Assembly (NCBI RefSeq): GCF_002104995.1
Contig: NW_024468256.1
Span: 268,001 to 332,000, forward strand
From: Linderina pennispora
Lineage: Eukaryota > Kickxellomycota > Kickxellomycetes > Kickxellales > Kickxellaceae
Direction of reading: 5' to 3'
DNA: 64,000 bases
In this document: positions 32,469-43,316 of the stretch, piece after piece
Layout: each line of letters begins with the position of its first letter
How positions within the stretch are numbered: the stretch's first letter is position 1
The notes under the pieces: generated by a model
Databases searched by the model: none
What the model was told of the DNA's origin: nothing
Seen by the model: only the letters and a program-made list of their open reading frames with translations
Program-made: the position numbers and the translations under genes

Positions 32469-35400
32469 ATGGCGACAGGAAGCTGCAGCAGCGACGACGA
32501 GCTCATGTTTCCCTCGTTCTCCAGCGCACCAAAGTCAGTGGCAGCGATCGAGGTCAAAAGATCCAGTAAGGAGAGGCGACACCCTTCGTCACACCGCGAC
32601 AAACGGAAGACCCATGATAAGCATCGGCACTCCTCTCAGAGCTCTTTGACTAAATACAAGCCCAGCGGCAAAGCGTACCAGCCATCAGCATTACACAGGC
32701 TATTGGAAAGCGGCGATCTGACCATGGACCGGTATGGAGATCGAGACCTTCTGCGCTACCAGTCTACCAGCACATCTGGCACACCCAAATTTCGCCGAAA
32801 TGGCGGCCGACGTGTTCTGGGTCTCCGAGGATCAATGCGTATTGTGGAAACAGAAAGTGATAGCCGCTTTGTCCAACTGGCTCCTCCAACAACACGAGCC
32901 CTACGCTACGTAGACACCCCCCAGGTGGGCTCAGATTGCGGAACCGACTATGTAGCAGCTTCGACAGAAATGGCCACACTGTCTGAACTGCACACTGGTT
33001 ATATTGCACTCACTGACTCGGCATCTGGGGACGAAGTCAAAGAGTCGCTTTACGATAGTGACCAGAGCGGGGTGGATTTCCGCAGCTTTGATGGTATGGC
33101 AAAGTCCACGCCTAGACCGCGCAAGGCACCGCGGCAGCTTCAATCTGACCCGGTTCATGACCAGCTCCGGGCAAAGATTGCAATAATCGAGGCTAAGCTC
33201 AATTCCGACAAGCATGATGTCGACGCATGGATCAGTTACATTGGGCTGCAAGAGCAGATCGCTATGTCAGCATTCACGAAGCGAATGCGCGGCAATATGG
33301 CTATAGCCAGGATGCAGATCGAGATGTTCCAGCGAGCGATTGGCCTGAATCCAAAATCTAAAAGGCTTTGGATGGAGTACCTGAGGCGGTGTCAGGATGT
33401 GCTAGAGACGACGGAGCTGCTGGCAGAATGGATTAAGGCGCTGTCTGAGACTGAGGATCCTGACATGATCTTCAGCTACGTGGACTTCTGTCAAGGTTTG
33501 AGTGACAGATTCACCGTGAGCTGGATGATAGACAGGTTTGACTATGCGATTCAGCTACTGACCCGAGTTTTGTGCAGCAGCCGACGGGACGCAGCAGTGG
33601 TGCGGAGGACATCGATCCTGATTACCCATATCATACATCGCTCATGTTTACTGCTGCGTGAATCTGGGTACTGCGAGCGTGCGACATCCCTGTACCAGGC
33701 AGTGATCGAATGGTTTATGTTCTGTCCAGAACATTTGAAAATGGCGTCGCTGGGGCACAGAAAACACGCATTTGAGAGATTCTGGGATAGTGGAATGCCT
33801 CGAATTGGTTCTCCTGGCGCAAATGGGTGGAGTTCGTTTGGCAAAGGGGCCTACAGCAGCAGTGAGATGGCGCTTGCCAAAGCCAGCACCATTGGGACTG
33901 CACTGGAGTCTGAATGGCTAGGCAAAGAGATTGAGTATTCGCAAGAGTGCAACGAACCGCCCACAATACCAACCCTCGACATTCCCACCGAGCCCACCAG
34001 TATGTTTGATCCCTTTGCGGTAACTCTATTCGAGGATATCGAGCCATTTCTCGCTGATATTCCATGGGACAAGGATGTGTTTGCTGTATTGCTGGATAAC
34101 CTTCTTCGGTTCCTTGGTCTAATCAGCCCCGACACCTGCGTGTTTTCAGATCGACAAGCTGGACAGCTTCAAGGGGTGTCCAGGGACTTTGAGTGGTCAA
34201 TGACATCCAGCGATGAGGGGATTCTGCCATCAGTTAAGCGAACTGCTGCTTGGCAGCCAATGGGCAGCTCAAACGACTCGACTGACGGCGGAGGTGGCGG
34301 CGGTAGAAGCGGAGGTGGCGAGTGGATTGACGGAATGCTTGTAGCCAGGCAATCAAAGACGGCATTCGAAAATATACATGACACGGGCCGGCCACATTTC
34401 GCGTATATCTCAGTGCCCATTACACTCGATTTGGTGGAGACACCTCTGCCGTATCGCTTCTCTTGCCCGTGGCTCAAGCCGGCTTCAGAGTGGTGGCGGG
34501 GTATGACGCAACGGACGTTGGAAAAGCTAAGTATAGCCGCCAGCCTCGACACACGGCAGCGGCTGATGGTCCGCGTGGCTCTTGTTGAGTGGTCAGGTGC
34601 GCACTGGCCAGAATATTTTGATCAATTAAGTAGCCAAATCCGAGACCGAAAGCCGGTGTGCCTGCCGCTGCTAAACTCATTGGCCAAGACCTATGCGCAT
34701 AGAGGCTGCTGGGAGCAGGCGCGGACAATTTGGTCTCAAGCACTCGGCAGCATCAGCGACAAATCAGCAGCAGAGGACTGGGCATGGGCAGCGGTTGTTC
34801 AGAAATCATGGGCAGTTAGCGAACTTTTGCACGGCCAGGGCATCGGCAAATTCCAGCAGATTTCCCAGGTGCAGGCAGATCTCAGCTGCAACAGGAACTA
34901 CTCCGAGTTTGAGACCATCGAAACAAGATGCGCAGCATATGAATTACAGATGTGGTCAGCGTATCTGCATGGCCGCAGCACAGATTCGGCTGATGCTGCG
35001 CATGCACATGCCGCAGCAGGTGGTCCACGGGAAGAAGAACAACTGGGGCTGGTTCTGACATCAATTTATTTCTACCACATGCAGAGCTGTCGGCTCGCGC
35101 CGCCACGAGCCATGCGCTTGCACCTCAAAAACCAGCTTGCCAAGTTCCCGCATTTGACGATATATTGGGAAATGCTGCTTGCCAGCGAATCGCATTCAGC
35201 CGCCGGATTCCACATTTTGCGCCAAGTGGAAGACACGCCACCTTCACCTCTGCTTGCGATGCATGTCTTGGCCACTATGAACGTGCCATGGGAATCTCGG
35301 CTGACTCGAATGCAATGCAGGTCGGCATTGGTGTGGGCTGTGTGTCTGGCAGCAGGAGCAGCAAGGGGTGGACGGATGGGTGCTAGTCGCATGAAACGCC

Positions 35401-35564
35401 TGGCGTTTATGGCAGTCAAGATGTGTCCGTGGGCAAAGCCGCTGTATCTCTTGGCAATGGGGATGGGCTGCATGTCAGGTGTAGAAAAGACTCAGCTGCT
35501 GACGGCGGTAGTAACAAGGGGGCTGCGCACGCGGGTGTTTGTTGCTGAAAGGGCGCAAAAATAA
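32469..35564 (+). CDS. NRDE2: NRDE2-family nuclear RNA-regulation protein
   Basis: A single exon of 1031 residues starts at the ATG of 32469 (MATGSCSSDDELMFPSFSSA). The N-terminus is disordered with an RRHPSSHRDKRKTHDKHRH-type basic stretch. The family core begins near residue 230 (HDQLRAKIAIIEAKLNSDKH, DVDAWISYIGLQEQ). HAT/TPR-like helices follow, such as FQRAIGLNPKSKRLWMEYLR and AKTYAHRGCWEQARTIW. NRDE2 proteins interact with the exosome helicase Mtr4 and act in nuclear RNA surveillance and small-RNA silencing. A Gly/Ser insert lies near residue 610. The gene has no frame breaks over 3.1 kb, unlike several neighbours. Family assignment rests on the N-terminal core and repeat pattern. Confidence 0.85.
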   Translation: MATGSCSSDDELMFPSFSSAPKSVAAIEVKRSSKERRHPSSHRDKRKTHDKHRHSSQSSLTKYKPSGKAYQPSALHRLLESGDLTMDRYGDRDLLRYQSTSTSGTPKFRRNGGRRVLGLRGSMRIVETESDSRFVQLAPPTTRALRYVDTPQVGSDCGTDYVAASTEMATLSELHTGYIALTDSASGDEVKESLYDSDQSGVDFRSFDGMAKSTPRPRKAPRQLQSDPVHDQLRAKIAIIEAKLNSDKHDVDAWISYIGLQEQIAMSAFTKRMRGNMAIARMQIEMFQRAIGLNPKSKRLWMEYLRRCQDVLETTELLAEWIKALSETEDPDMIFSYVDFCQGLSDRFTVSWMIDRFDYAIQLLTRVLCSSRRDAAVVRRTSILITHIIHRSCLLLRESGYCERATSLYQAVIEWFMFCPEHLKMASLGHRKHAFERFWDSGMPRIGSPGANGWSSFGKGAYSSSEMALAKASTIGTALESEWLGKEIEYSQECNEPPTIPTLDIPTEPTSMFDPFAVTLFEDIEPFLADIPWDKDVFAVLLDNLLRFLGLISPDTCVFSDRQAGQLQGVSRDFEWSMTSSDEGILPSVKRTAAWQPMGSSNDSTDGGGGGGRSGGGEWIDGMLVARQSKTAFENIHDTGRPHFAYISVPITLDLVETPLPYRFSCPWLKPASEWWRGMTQRTLEKLSIAASLDTRQRLMVRVALVEWSGAHWPEYFDQLSSQIRDRKPVCLPLLNSLAKTYAHRGCWEQARTIWSQALGSISDKSAAEDWAWAAVVQKSWAVSELLHGQGIGKFQQISQVQADLSCNRNYSEFETIETRCAAYELQMWSAYLHGRSTDSADAAHAHAAAGGPREEEQLGLVLTSIYFYHMQSCRLAPPRAMRLHLKNQLAKFPHLTIYWEMLLASESHSAAGFHILRQVEDTPPSPLLAMHVLATMNVPWESRLTRMQCRSALVWAVCLAAGAARGGRMGASRMKRLAFMAVKMCPWAKPLYLLAMGMGCMSGVEKTQLLTAVVTRGLRTRVFVAERAQK

Positions 35565-35956
35565 ATTGGCGGTGCCTCACCACCTGCATTCGCTGTGATC
35601 CTGCCTTACTGACCAGCTGCGAAAGCAGTAGATAGCGCATGCTGGGCAGTCTTGGCTAACCGGCTTGTCGATGGCGTTGGATCTGATGTGCCAGAAAGAG
35701 ATAATGCTGGGAGGTAGTGCGCCAAGAATTCGCCTGCAAGGCAGCATCATGTGAGCAGCGGCACCATACATTAGCCGACACTCACAGCTGTGGTAAACAC
35801 GTACTGCTTTTGTTGCTCTCCCTGTTTGAAAAATTGTTTAAAAACTGTCTATACTTGCTATTTGGTGCTACTGCGTATCGTGTTCCCACCTGCTATCTCC
35901 ACGCACTTGAAGCAAAAGGTGCCGAGATAGCCCGCACAATCTACTAATACTCGAGG
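35565..35956. other. Intergenic spacer, NRDE2 to the PH-like gene
   Basis: A 392-bp tandem-gene spacer. No ORF, repeat or RNA gene is recognised. Confidence 0.35.
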
Positions 35957-36469
35957 ATGTCGCAATCCGTACCAGAGTCCGCCGAATTGCTGCCGCTGGA
36001 ACGCCACCAGACACAGTCGACAATCAGTGCCTTCAGCGCTACCGGGGCAGAGAGAAACGTTACTGCAGAGCTCAATCCTCACATACTCTACGAAGATAGT
36101 GATTTGCAAGTATCCCAAGAGGGGCTGACAATTAAGAGGTACTACTTCCCAATCCCAATGTCCAAATTTATTCCGTGGGGCAAGATTGAGACTGTGCAGA
36201 CAGCGAGCGAGGCCAATGTCCAGTTGTACGAGCTCAAGATGTGGGGGATGGGTTTCGGTAATATCTGGTGGGCGCAAAAGTTCCGGATTATCAATGACCA
36301 ACGCAACGGCCAGCTTAGGGTGAACACACTCCCAGACATAATGGGGGCAAATATCGTAGTCAAGATCAGAGGCCAGTGGGTACGTCCTGGGTGCCATGTT
36401 GAGTATGCCCAGGAGGCGATACGTGCTATTCGCAGAATGCTGGTTCGTACACACCAACATGCAGAATGA
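35957..36469 (+). CDS. Uncharacterised small protein, possible PH-like fold
   Basis: This is an intact frame of 170 residues (MSQSVPESAELLPLERHQTQ...). I do not recognise a named family. Residues 45-150 alternate strands and end in a helix: QEGLTIKRYYFPIPMSKFIP, WGKIETVQTA, ELKMWGMGFGNIWWAQKF, NIVVKIRGQWVRPGCHVEY, then AQEAIRAIRRML. A seven-strand sheet capped by a C-terminal helix, with a GMG-type turn, is what bacterial-type PH-like domains look like, so that fold is a guess. There is no signal peptide or membrane helix. Codon use resembles neighbouring genes, which supports it being real. Confidence 0.65.
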   Translation: MSQSVPESAELLPLERHQTQSTISAFSATGAERNVTAELNPHILYEDSDLQVSQEGLTIKRYYFPIPMSKFIPWGKIETVQTASEANVQLYELKMWGMGFGNIWWAQKFRIINDQRNGQLRVNTLPDIMGANIVVKIRGQWVRPGCHVEYAQEAIRAIRRMLVRTHQHAE

Positions 36470-37506
36470 GCCCGCAGTTATCGACTGATGCTATTATTAG
36501 GCGCAGCATTGTTTGTTCTGGCCAGTATTTTATCGACGAAGCATATTGTTAGCGGGAGGGGACAGACCATTATGTCTAAGCCTCTCTCGCTCGCTCGCTC
36601 GCTCGGCTATTATCCTTCCTGCTGCCAGACTACCTAATCTTTCATCTTGGGATGCTACAAAAACATTAATGATTTAACCTTGCTGGCATGAATGTGCAAT
36701 TGACGATATTAAGAGTCACGCTGCTGCGGCCAAGTGTTGCCAAGAGGGGAAATCACGAAACCAACTTCTCAACCGTTAATTTCGTGGTGGGCGGGAAAAA
36801 CAGGGAGCCGAGGGACGACGCCATCAAATATTAAAAATGGCCATATAGTCAAGGGAACGGGCTTGGGGCGATAATGGCTGGAATGGGACCAACGGACGAC
36901 GGCCAGGATGGCATGTACTCATCCTACTGCGGATATGCCGTGCTTGGGAGACGACAAAATCCCGCTCCCTTGCTTGGTATCTTCTCCGTGGTGCACACGA
37001 CCACGCACATGCCCTCCACAACCACCATCCCCAAAAGAATGCACCGGCGTGCTGCTTGCCGACATGAAAAAGGGGGGAGAGAAAAAGACTCAATATGCAA
37101 TGGAAGATATTCAGCACAAAACCATCGGGTTGCGGCACATGAGCAAAAAGGAAAGCGGTAAAAAAGGCACACAGCATCCAATTAATTGCCATGTCGTATT
37201 GGCCACCTACCAGTGTTCATATAAATCATGTGCCCTGAGTACATGACGGTAATTGCGAATGTATGTCCAAAAATATTTATTTTATATACACAGGAATGTA
37301 AAGTGGATCACCAAAAAATAGTGCAGCACCTTGGCAGAAGAGGATTTGCAACAAGGACGGCGATGCAGAAAGGGAGAAGAAAAATAATGTGCAAAGGAGA
37401 GCCGGAACAGCATGTATGCTCGGCATTTTTGTATCTTGAGGGGAGCGCGGCTCGCCGATTGGGGTTGGGTGCACGAGGGCAGCTTCTTTTGGTGGGCATG
37501 GTTCAT
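36470..37506. other. Intergenic region with CTCG repeat
   Basis: A 1.04-kb region downstream of two convergent genes. It contains a (CTCG)n tract at 36585-36605 and purine-rich stretches. ORFs of up to 120 codons overlap on both strands without recognisable content, so I treat them as chance. Confidence 0.4.
36585..36605. repeat. (CTCG)n tetranucleotide microsatellite
   Basis: About five CTCG/TCGC units in a row, flanked by a CTCT run. Confidence 0.8.
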
Positions 37507-37977
37507 TTACATGACGCAGAATTCGTTGTCATCAGCGTCGATGGCCTGGATCTGTGCCCTCAGCGAGTTGTACACACGCTCAGGCTGCACTCTCCAGGGC
37601 CGGGGACCTGCAGTCATCGGCTGATGAGGGCATTCGGTGTCCAGCTCCATCTCAAACACGCCATCGAATTCAGGACAGTCCGCCTCCCAGTCCCCGTCAA
37701 GGGTCTTGTCGTCGACCTCGCTCTCACTGTCGCTGGCAAGCGATAGTTTGCTTTGGTGGCTGTCAATCAGCTTGACTTCCGAGAACGAGGGGAGAGCAAA
37801 TGTCGTCGACAGCATCGACTGCTGCATAAGCGACTCGTTGGCTGGCGACGGTGGCGGTGAGGGGAGAGCGATAGCGGTAATGTACGTCTGGCTCGAGATC
37901 GAGGGCAGGCGACTGCGGATGAGTGTGCGAGTGGACTTGCGAGGAGCCAGGTACAGAGGAGAGGTGTATGTGTTCAT
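37507..37977 (-). CDS. Uncharacterised small acidic/Ser-Pro-rich protein
   Basis: The ATG at 37977 opens 156 residues (MNTYTSPLYLAPRKSTRTLI...). The N-terminal third is basic and Ser/Thr-rich, with PSPPPSP and other SP sites that could be kinase targets. The middle is acidic (SDSESEVDDKTLDGDWEAD). The C-terminus is compact (RPWRVQPERVYNSLRAQIQA, then DADDNEFCVM). I recognise no family. A TATATAA on the minus strand at about 38093-38099 lies roughly 115 bp upstream and could be its TATA box. A 5.3-kb gene-free region follows upstream, consistent with a heavily regulated gene. No introns are visible. Confidence 0.55.
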   Translation of the reverse strand: MNTYTSPLYLAPRKSTRTLIRSRLPSISSQTYITAIALPSPPPSPANESLMQQSMLSTTFALPSFSEVKLIDSHQSKLSLASDSESEVDDKTLDGDWEADCPEFDGVFEMELDTECPHQPMTAGPRPWRVQPERVYNSLRAQIQAIDADDNEFCVM

Positions 37978-40900
37978 GGAGGATAAGTATTGATATATAC
38001 AGCCGCTAAAAGAGCTCGGCACAATAAGACTGGGACTGAGGGGGTAAGGAAAGGAAGGAGAAAGCGAGAGCCAGGGGCAGGCTAAGGCCAGTTTATATAT
38101 CCGTGATAATGGAGCGCCTCTGCAGGCGAAATATGCAAGAAAATAGTGAAATGCAGAACCAAGATCTGAGCACTATAAAATGACGAGCGAGTGAGAGAGA
38201 GAAAGATACACTGCAATGGGAGGCGTTCAAGGTTGGCACCCTTTTTATGCTAAAGCGTTGGGGGGTTGAGCAAGGGAGAGCTGTAGACGACTATTTATGA
38301 TTCTTCCAGCGGAGGGGTGGCAGTATGAAAGAGTAGCGAAGGCTGGCAAGGCTGTGAATGTTTGCGAGCACGCCTTCTTTTTGTGCTGCTGTAGGCAGGT
38401 AGCAGCAAGGGTTGGGAAAAATGTGCTGGCTGTGTATGAGAAGCGAGGCAGTAAGGCAAGCTGATGACGTTGCCTGTAGAGACGAAACGAAAAAAATAAT
38501 GAGAGCGGAGGGGCGGTTGGGGGATGTTTGAGGGTGCTTGGGTGAAGCTGATGGAAAAGGCGGGTGGAGAGACGGCGGTATGCTGCCTATTTATTCATCA
38601 CTTGCATATGAATAGACATACGAGTCGGAAAGCCTTTGGAGCGGAATGCGAAACGGCTACAGCCAAGTGGGCAAGGAGAGAAATACCGGCTCTGCCCACT
38701 GTTGGCCACCACACTCGGCAATCAGGGCAGTAGGCGGAGCATGCCGGGTGCCCACCCTCCCCCCGCACACCCCCTGCCCAATAAATCCTGACAGCAAAAC
38801 AAAAGTCGGGAGTGGGCGGCAGGCATGCGGCAGCTGGCCCCCACCTAACAAACCCGGGCTCTCAACCCGCCCTCTTCTCACAGATGCCGTTTCTTTTTGT
38901 TTCAGCAGGCAACTGGGATGTTTTTAATTCCTTCTGGCGGCCCACTCGGAAAATAACGATGAGAAATCCCAGGGGCCGTGTTCTGGCCATGCCCCTCCCC
39001 CATCGATGCCGCATCACTTGCGCTGTGCATGGTGCACGCTTGCCAATGTTTCTTCGCAGCAGCTGCTTTGGCAGAAAGAGCCTGCTCCATGTCGGCATTT
39101 AAGATCGCAGTGCATCAGCAACAGCCAGCATTAAGCTGCGGCCGGAAAAGAACTCGACAGAACGCTGTGTCCTGGAAAATGCCCTCTGCTAAGCCCATCT
39201 GAGAATTGCGGTTCACGCAGGAGACATCAGGTATGCTTGATTTCCATTTTGCCTCTTGTTGCGGGCTCGGCTTGATTACAAAGGCAGTAGAGTGAAGGAA
39301 ACGGTACAGGAACTATGCATATTGTGTATGTGAATGAACCGCTTGGAAAGCCACCTTGGTGCCGGCCGCGAGTTCCAGCAAGCCTGGCTGGTGACCTGGT
39401 GGTTCGCTGGCCCAGGTGGCGAAAGCAGTGGTGCCCAGACAGGCCGACAATCGCTCTCGGGTGATATTTTTAGTCGTATATCGACAACCACAGATATACC
39501 GATTCACTCAGCTGAGTATTTCCGGATGCTTGCCGTCGGCGGCGAATGCGCATTATTCCATTGCGCAAGGCTCAGATAATAACATCCACATTGCGCATAC
39601 GCACAGCATCAGCCCAGCAAAGGCTGTTTTGCTGAAAATCGGGATACATTGCTTTTATGCCAAAGCTCCGCACCTTCACGGAAAGGAGATTCCCGACGAG
39701 CTACTCATCCTCGGCTAGCTACTGTTGCCGTCGGCAAAATGATATATGCTGGAATGGATATGCGAGCACCAGGGTTCAATTGGGCGGTACACTAGAAAAC
39801 GGGGGATGAGAATTGCAGAGCCAGCGAGCAAACGTTTCAGCGCAGCCTAGTAGCACGGCCGGGCCTAGAAATCGTCTCCGAACCTTTGCCGCTTCCGTCT
39901 CCTACTGACTTTTTCTCACAATTGGCCCAAGATGACCAGTTTCCGGGTATTATATTTTACCTCTCACATATATCCCCTCTCCGTAAGGGAGGAATAAGGG
40001 TGTAGATACGTGGGATTCTGGAGAAACGCCAAGCATATCGGCCCAGCAGCGCATGCCTTGCCCCTTCACTTTCCAATCGAACAGCGCCGAACCTCCACGT
40101 AACTGCTAATTGCAGCTTACTGTTGGGTACATGCCCTAGTGCTTTGATTTCCAACTGTGACATGGTTTGAGGAAGCGCCGTGCCTTTTCAACATGGGGTA
40201 GGTGAAAAATGCATGGCCCAGAGAGATAAGCCGGGCCTGAATAGCCTTGCCCCTTGAATTCTTACATGTCGTGCTCCCGCCCTTCCCCACATGTCTCTCG
40301 GCAATAGCTTATGAAGAATAGAACCAGCTCTACTGTCCATTTCCTAACCCCCTCCCTTTTGTGCGCAGCCGCTGGAAATAGAAAAGACCGAGCCTTTTGC
40401 TCCATGCTGGCACACGACCTCCACATACCCTACCTAGCCGAGAAAGGGCAAGGACGAAATAGTGACATAGTGTTCGGCTATGCATATGGCGATCTGAGCA
40501 CAAAATTTTTGCTGAGTGACCATGATCTGCGGTGTGCGCTTTCCAGATCCCTCATAATACGCGCAGACTTTATGACCTTTTTTGCCGAGCATGCGCCTCT
40601 CACAATCCACTATCGCCTTCTTCCCGCTAAGGAAATGATGTAGGGAACAGGTCCTGACAATGGGGCTGGCGTGAGCTTTTTTTTCGCCAGTTCGTCTGTC
40701 CGCCCGCCCGCTTGCTCGCCTGCTTGCCCGCCTGCTCGCTCGGGCAAGAGCCGTGTAGGAACCTAAATGGCACTCACGACGCATTCAGCTTGCATAGCAC
40801 AATGACACACCGCCTTGTCAATATACCCGTGGACGCAAATAAATATAGAATGATGCGTGAATCCTTTATTTCTCTTCTGCTGTTTATTGGCACGCGGTTG

Positions 40901-43316
40901 TAAGAAGACCTTGTAAACCATGGCACACTACCTCTGTTCCTCTCGCCTGCCTCGACCCCCACCCCCCAAACGCCTGCAGGCGCAATTGTCAGATTCCACA
41001 TGATTTGCGACAAAAAGGAACCACGAGTGACAATAGGCTCAAGTTCTATGCCTACATTGCAGCTATTGATTGTCTCCCGTTGAGCCGCGCCCTTTGGCTC
41101 TTGTGCGGTTCTCCTCAATTGGCAGGCTTAACGACGCTTTCTCTTCCCAAGCCTCCCCCGCCCTGTCGAGGTGCTCGGACACAAAAACTGGTTGGTGCTG
41201 GCGTTGCTGCCAAACTAGCCGACAAATATGTAGTTGGGAAAGCGGATATGCACTTATCTGCACCTACATAAATGGAGTACCAAACGCTCATATAGTTCCT
41301 GTCTCACTGCCCCAAAAAGCGGTCCATTTCTCCCCTATTCGTTGGCACGGGACATACCAAAGCTGTGCCTATCCATACATACATTAACAGAATTTCTGGC
41401 GGAAAACCAAAACAGACCTAGTGTCTCTCGCTGCTGTTGTCTTTGGCCATCCAATCTGTGCCAGGCCGTTCTGAATGCACATGTGCATCCACCCAATGGC
41501 ATTTTTTCTTTTTATAATGGTGGTATGCCTATGTTGGCCACCATCTAAACAGGTTTTGCTTATGAGCAATTTAGGTCGGGCGGGCAACACGCCGGAATTT
41601 TGGTGATTGGGGTGAGCACATGGACAGACACCGTTCAGCTTGGGAATCTACACAAATAGGTGATTTGATCCACTGTGAAGACACCTCGTTGCACTGAATG
41701 TTAGGCAGTCAACGGTCGCACTCGCCCAGTAATAGAGACGAATCACAGCGGATAGCTTGGAGGTGGTATTCCTTCACATTGGTGTACCTGCTAGACTCCC
41801 AAGCTGAATAGGTGACTGGGGAGAGGGGTCCAATCCTGTTTCGGGGTGGCAAAATAACTGCGAAGGATGTTACTGTGGTGCTAATAGCGACTGTCTTATT
41901 GAAGGCCAACTTGGAATGCTCCCACTGCTCACTTTCTCAGCCCAAATGCGATTTTCATTGCAAAAACTCAATGACAACATCTGAATACAGGGTGCCCGCC
42001 AATAGCGCGGCCCCCGCATCTCCTCCAAAATGATGCAAACTGCTATTGAGTGTTGCCTGTATTTTTAGATGCCGATTCGGCAGTTGAGTCCATCCCCATC
42101 TATCGCCAAACGCGGCACCACAACCTGCTGATTTCTCTCTTGTGGATTGGTACACCAAATGCTGGCGGAACGGCAAAACATCAGCGTAAGCGGCGGAGGC
42201 GGCCAGTATAGGGCGGATGAATAGAGAAGAAAGAACCTATTCTTGCGGCGCTTGTCCGGCATGAGCGCACATTTGAGCGAGATTCCAAAACAACCACCAT
42301 TAGCACAGCCAGGCATTGTGCTTGCCAGTTTCAGTTAGAATCCCCAATGAGTAGCGCTTGGCTTCTTGATTTCTGCAAGTGGGTCAAGTTATACGGGAAT
42401 GGCACCACTTTTTTTTTTTATTTTGTAAGGGGCTCACGTCGCAGTTACCAATGGGTAAAAAGCTCCGAGCCCATTCCGGGCTGATTGTTCGCAACACCCC
42501 CTCCCCTCAATATTCTACTACACTTGCAAATGGCTCTCCCCCACGTTCAAGTGCTAAGGGGAGCCAGTTAGCTAGTCCCTCTCAATTTAGTATACCGTCC
42601 ACGTTCAGTGTCGTTCGGTGTCTGTATATACCTGCTGGGCTAAATAGTGCTATGTCACGCTGTCCCGCCCCCTATTTCGGTTACTGATATCATTGAAGAC
42701 ATTTGCCGAGCTGTCCCTCGAATGATAGACTGCAAAAGTGTACCCGAACACCCAGGTTCTGGCGCTACATCGTTTTTTTTTGCATTGTAGCCGATGCAGT
42801 ATCTATCTTCCGGCCCAAGGAATAACGTATCGAAAGACCAAGTAAAGGCCCGATGGTGTTCATTGTGCCATTGCCGGTGGGATTTTATAGCCGGCATGAG
42901 CTCCACAGAACGAAGCTGGATCACAAAAATAACCCGGCGGGTATTTCCAGGGCCTGCATTTACGCAGTGCCAGCACCTCTGGCGATCAGTCACGATCTTG
43001 ATACCGAGATGGCGTTGTTGTTTTATGTGCCACTGCCATCAGCAGCAAGCGGCGGCTCGGCTCCTCGAGCAATTTGTGTGGAGCAGGATGATCGCCCTCG
43101 TAGTCGACTCGACTCCAAGGAAAAAACTCTGGGCATGTCTTCTTTGTGGTCCGGCTTCTGAGTGGTCTGCGCCTTTTTAAGCTCCAGCACAGTTATTTCT
43201 GCGCTTGATTCGCCAATTTCCAGTATTCTTCAGCGTTTCTCTCCCTTTTTGGTCTCACGCCTAGCCTTTTATTCCACAGTTTTGCTCTCCTTGTAACTTT
43301 ACAGTAAACATTTCGG
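37978..43316. other. Gene-poor region of 5.3 kb
   Basis: No ORF here shows a domain, signal peptide or convincing codon pattern. The longest frames (about 100-130 codons at 40311-40643 and 42794-43180) overlap others on the opposite strand. The region begins with purine-rich tracts (38180-38560) and contains an imperfect CGCC/TTGC tetranucleotide tract at 40690-40745. I searched by eye for tRNA B-box sequences and 5S-like elements and found none. It probably holds the promoters of the two flanking genes and may carry a non-coding RNA. Confidence 0.5.
40690..40745. repeat. Imperfect YGCY/CCCG short tandem repeat
   Basis: A degenerate run of CGCC, TTGC and TCGC units after a T-run, resembling an eroded tetranucleotide microsatellite. 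Confidence 0.6.

Noticed and set aside
40311-40643. A 110-codon ORF in the gene-poor region
   Set aside because: It overlaps an equally long frame on the opposite strand and shows no domain, leader or coding bias.
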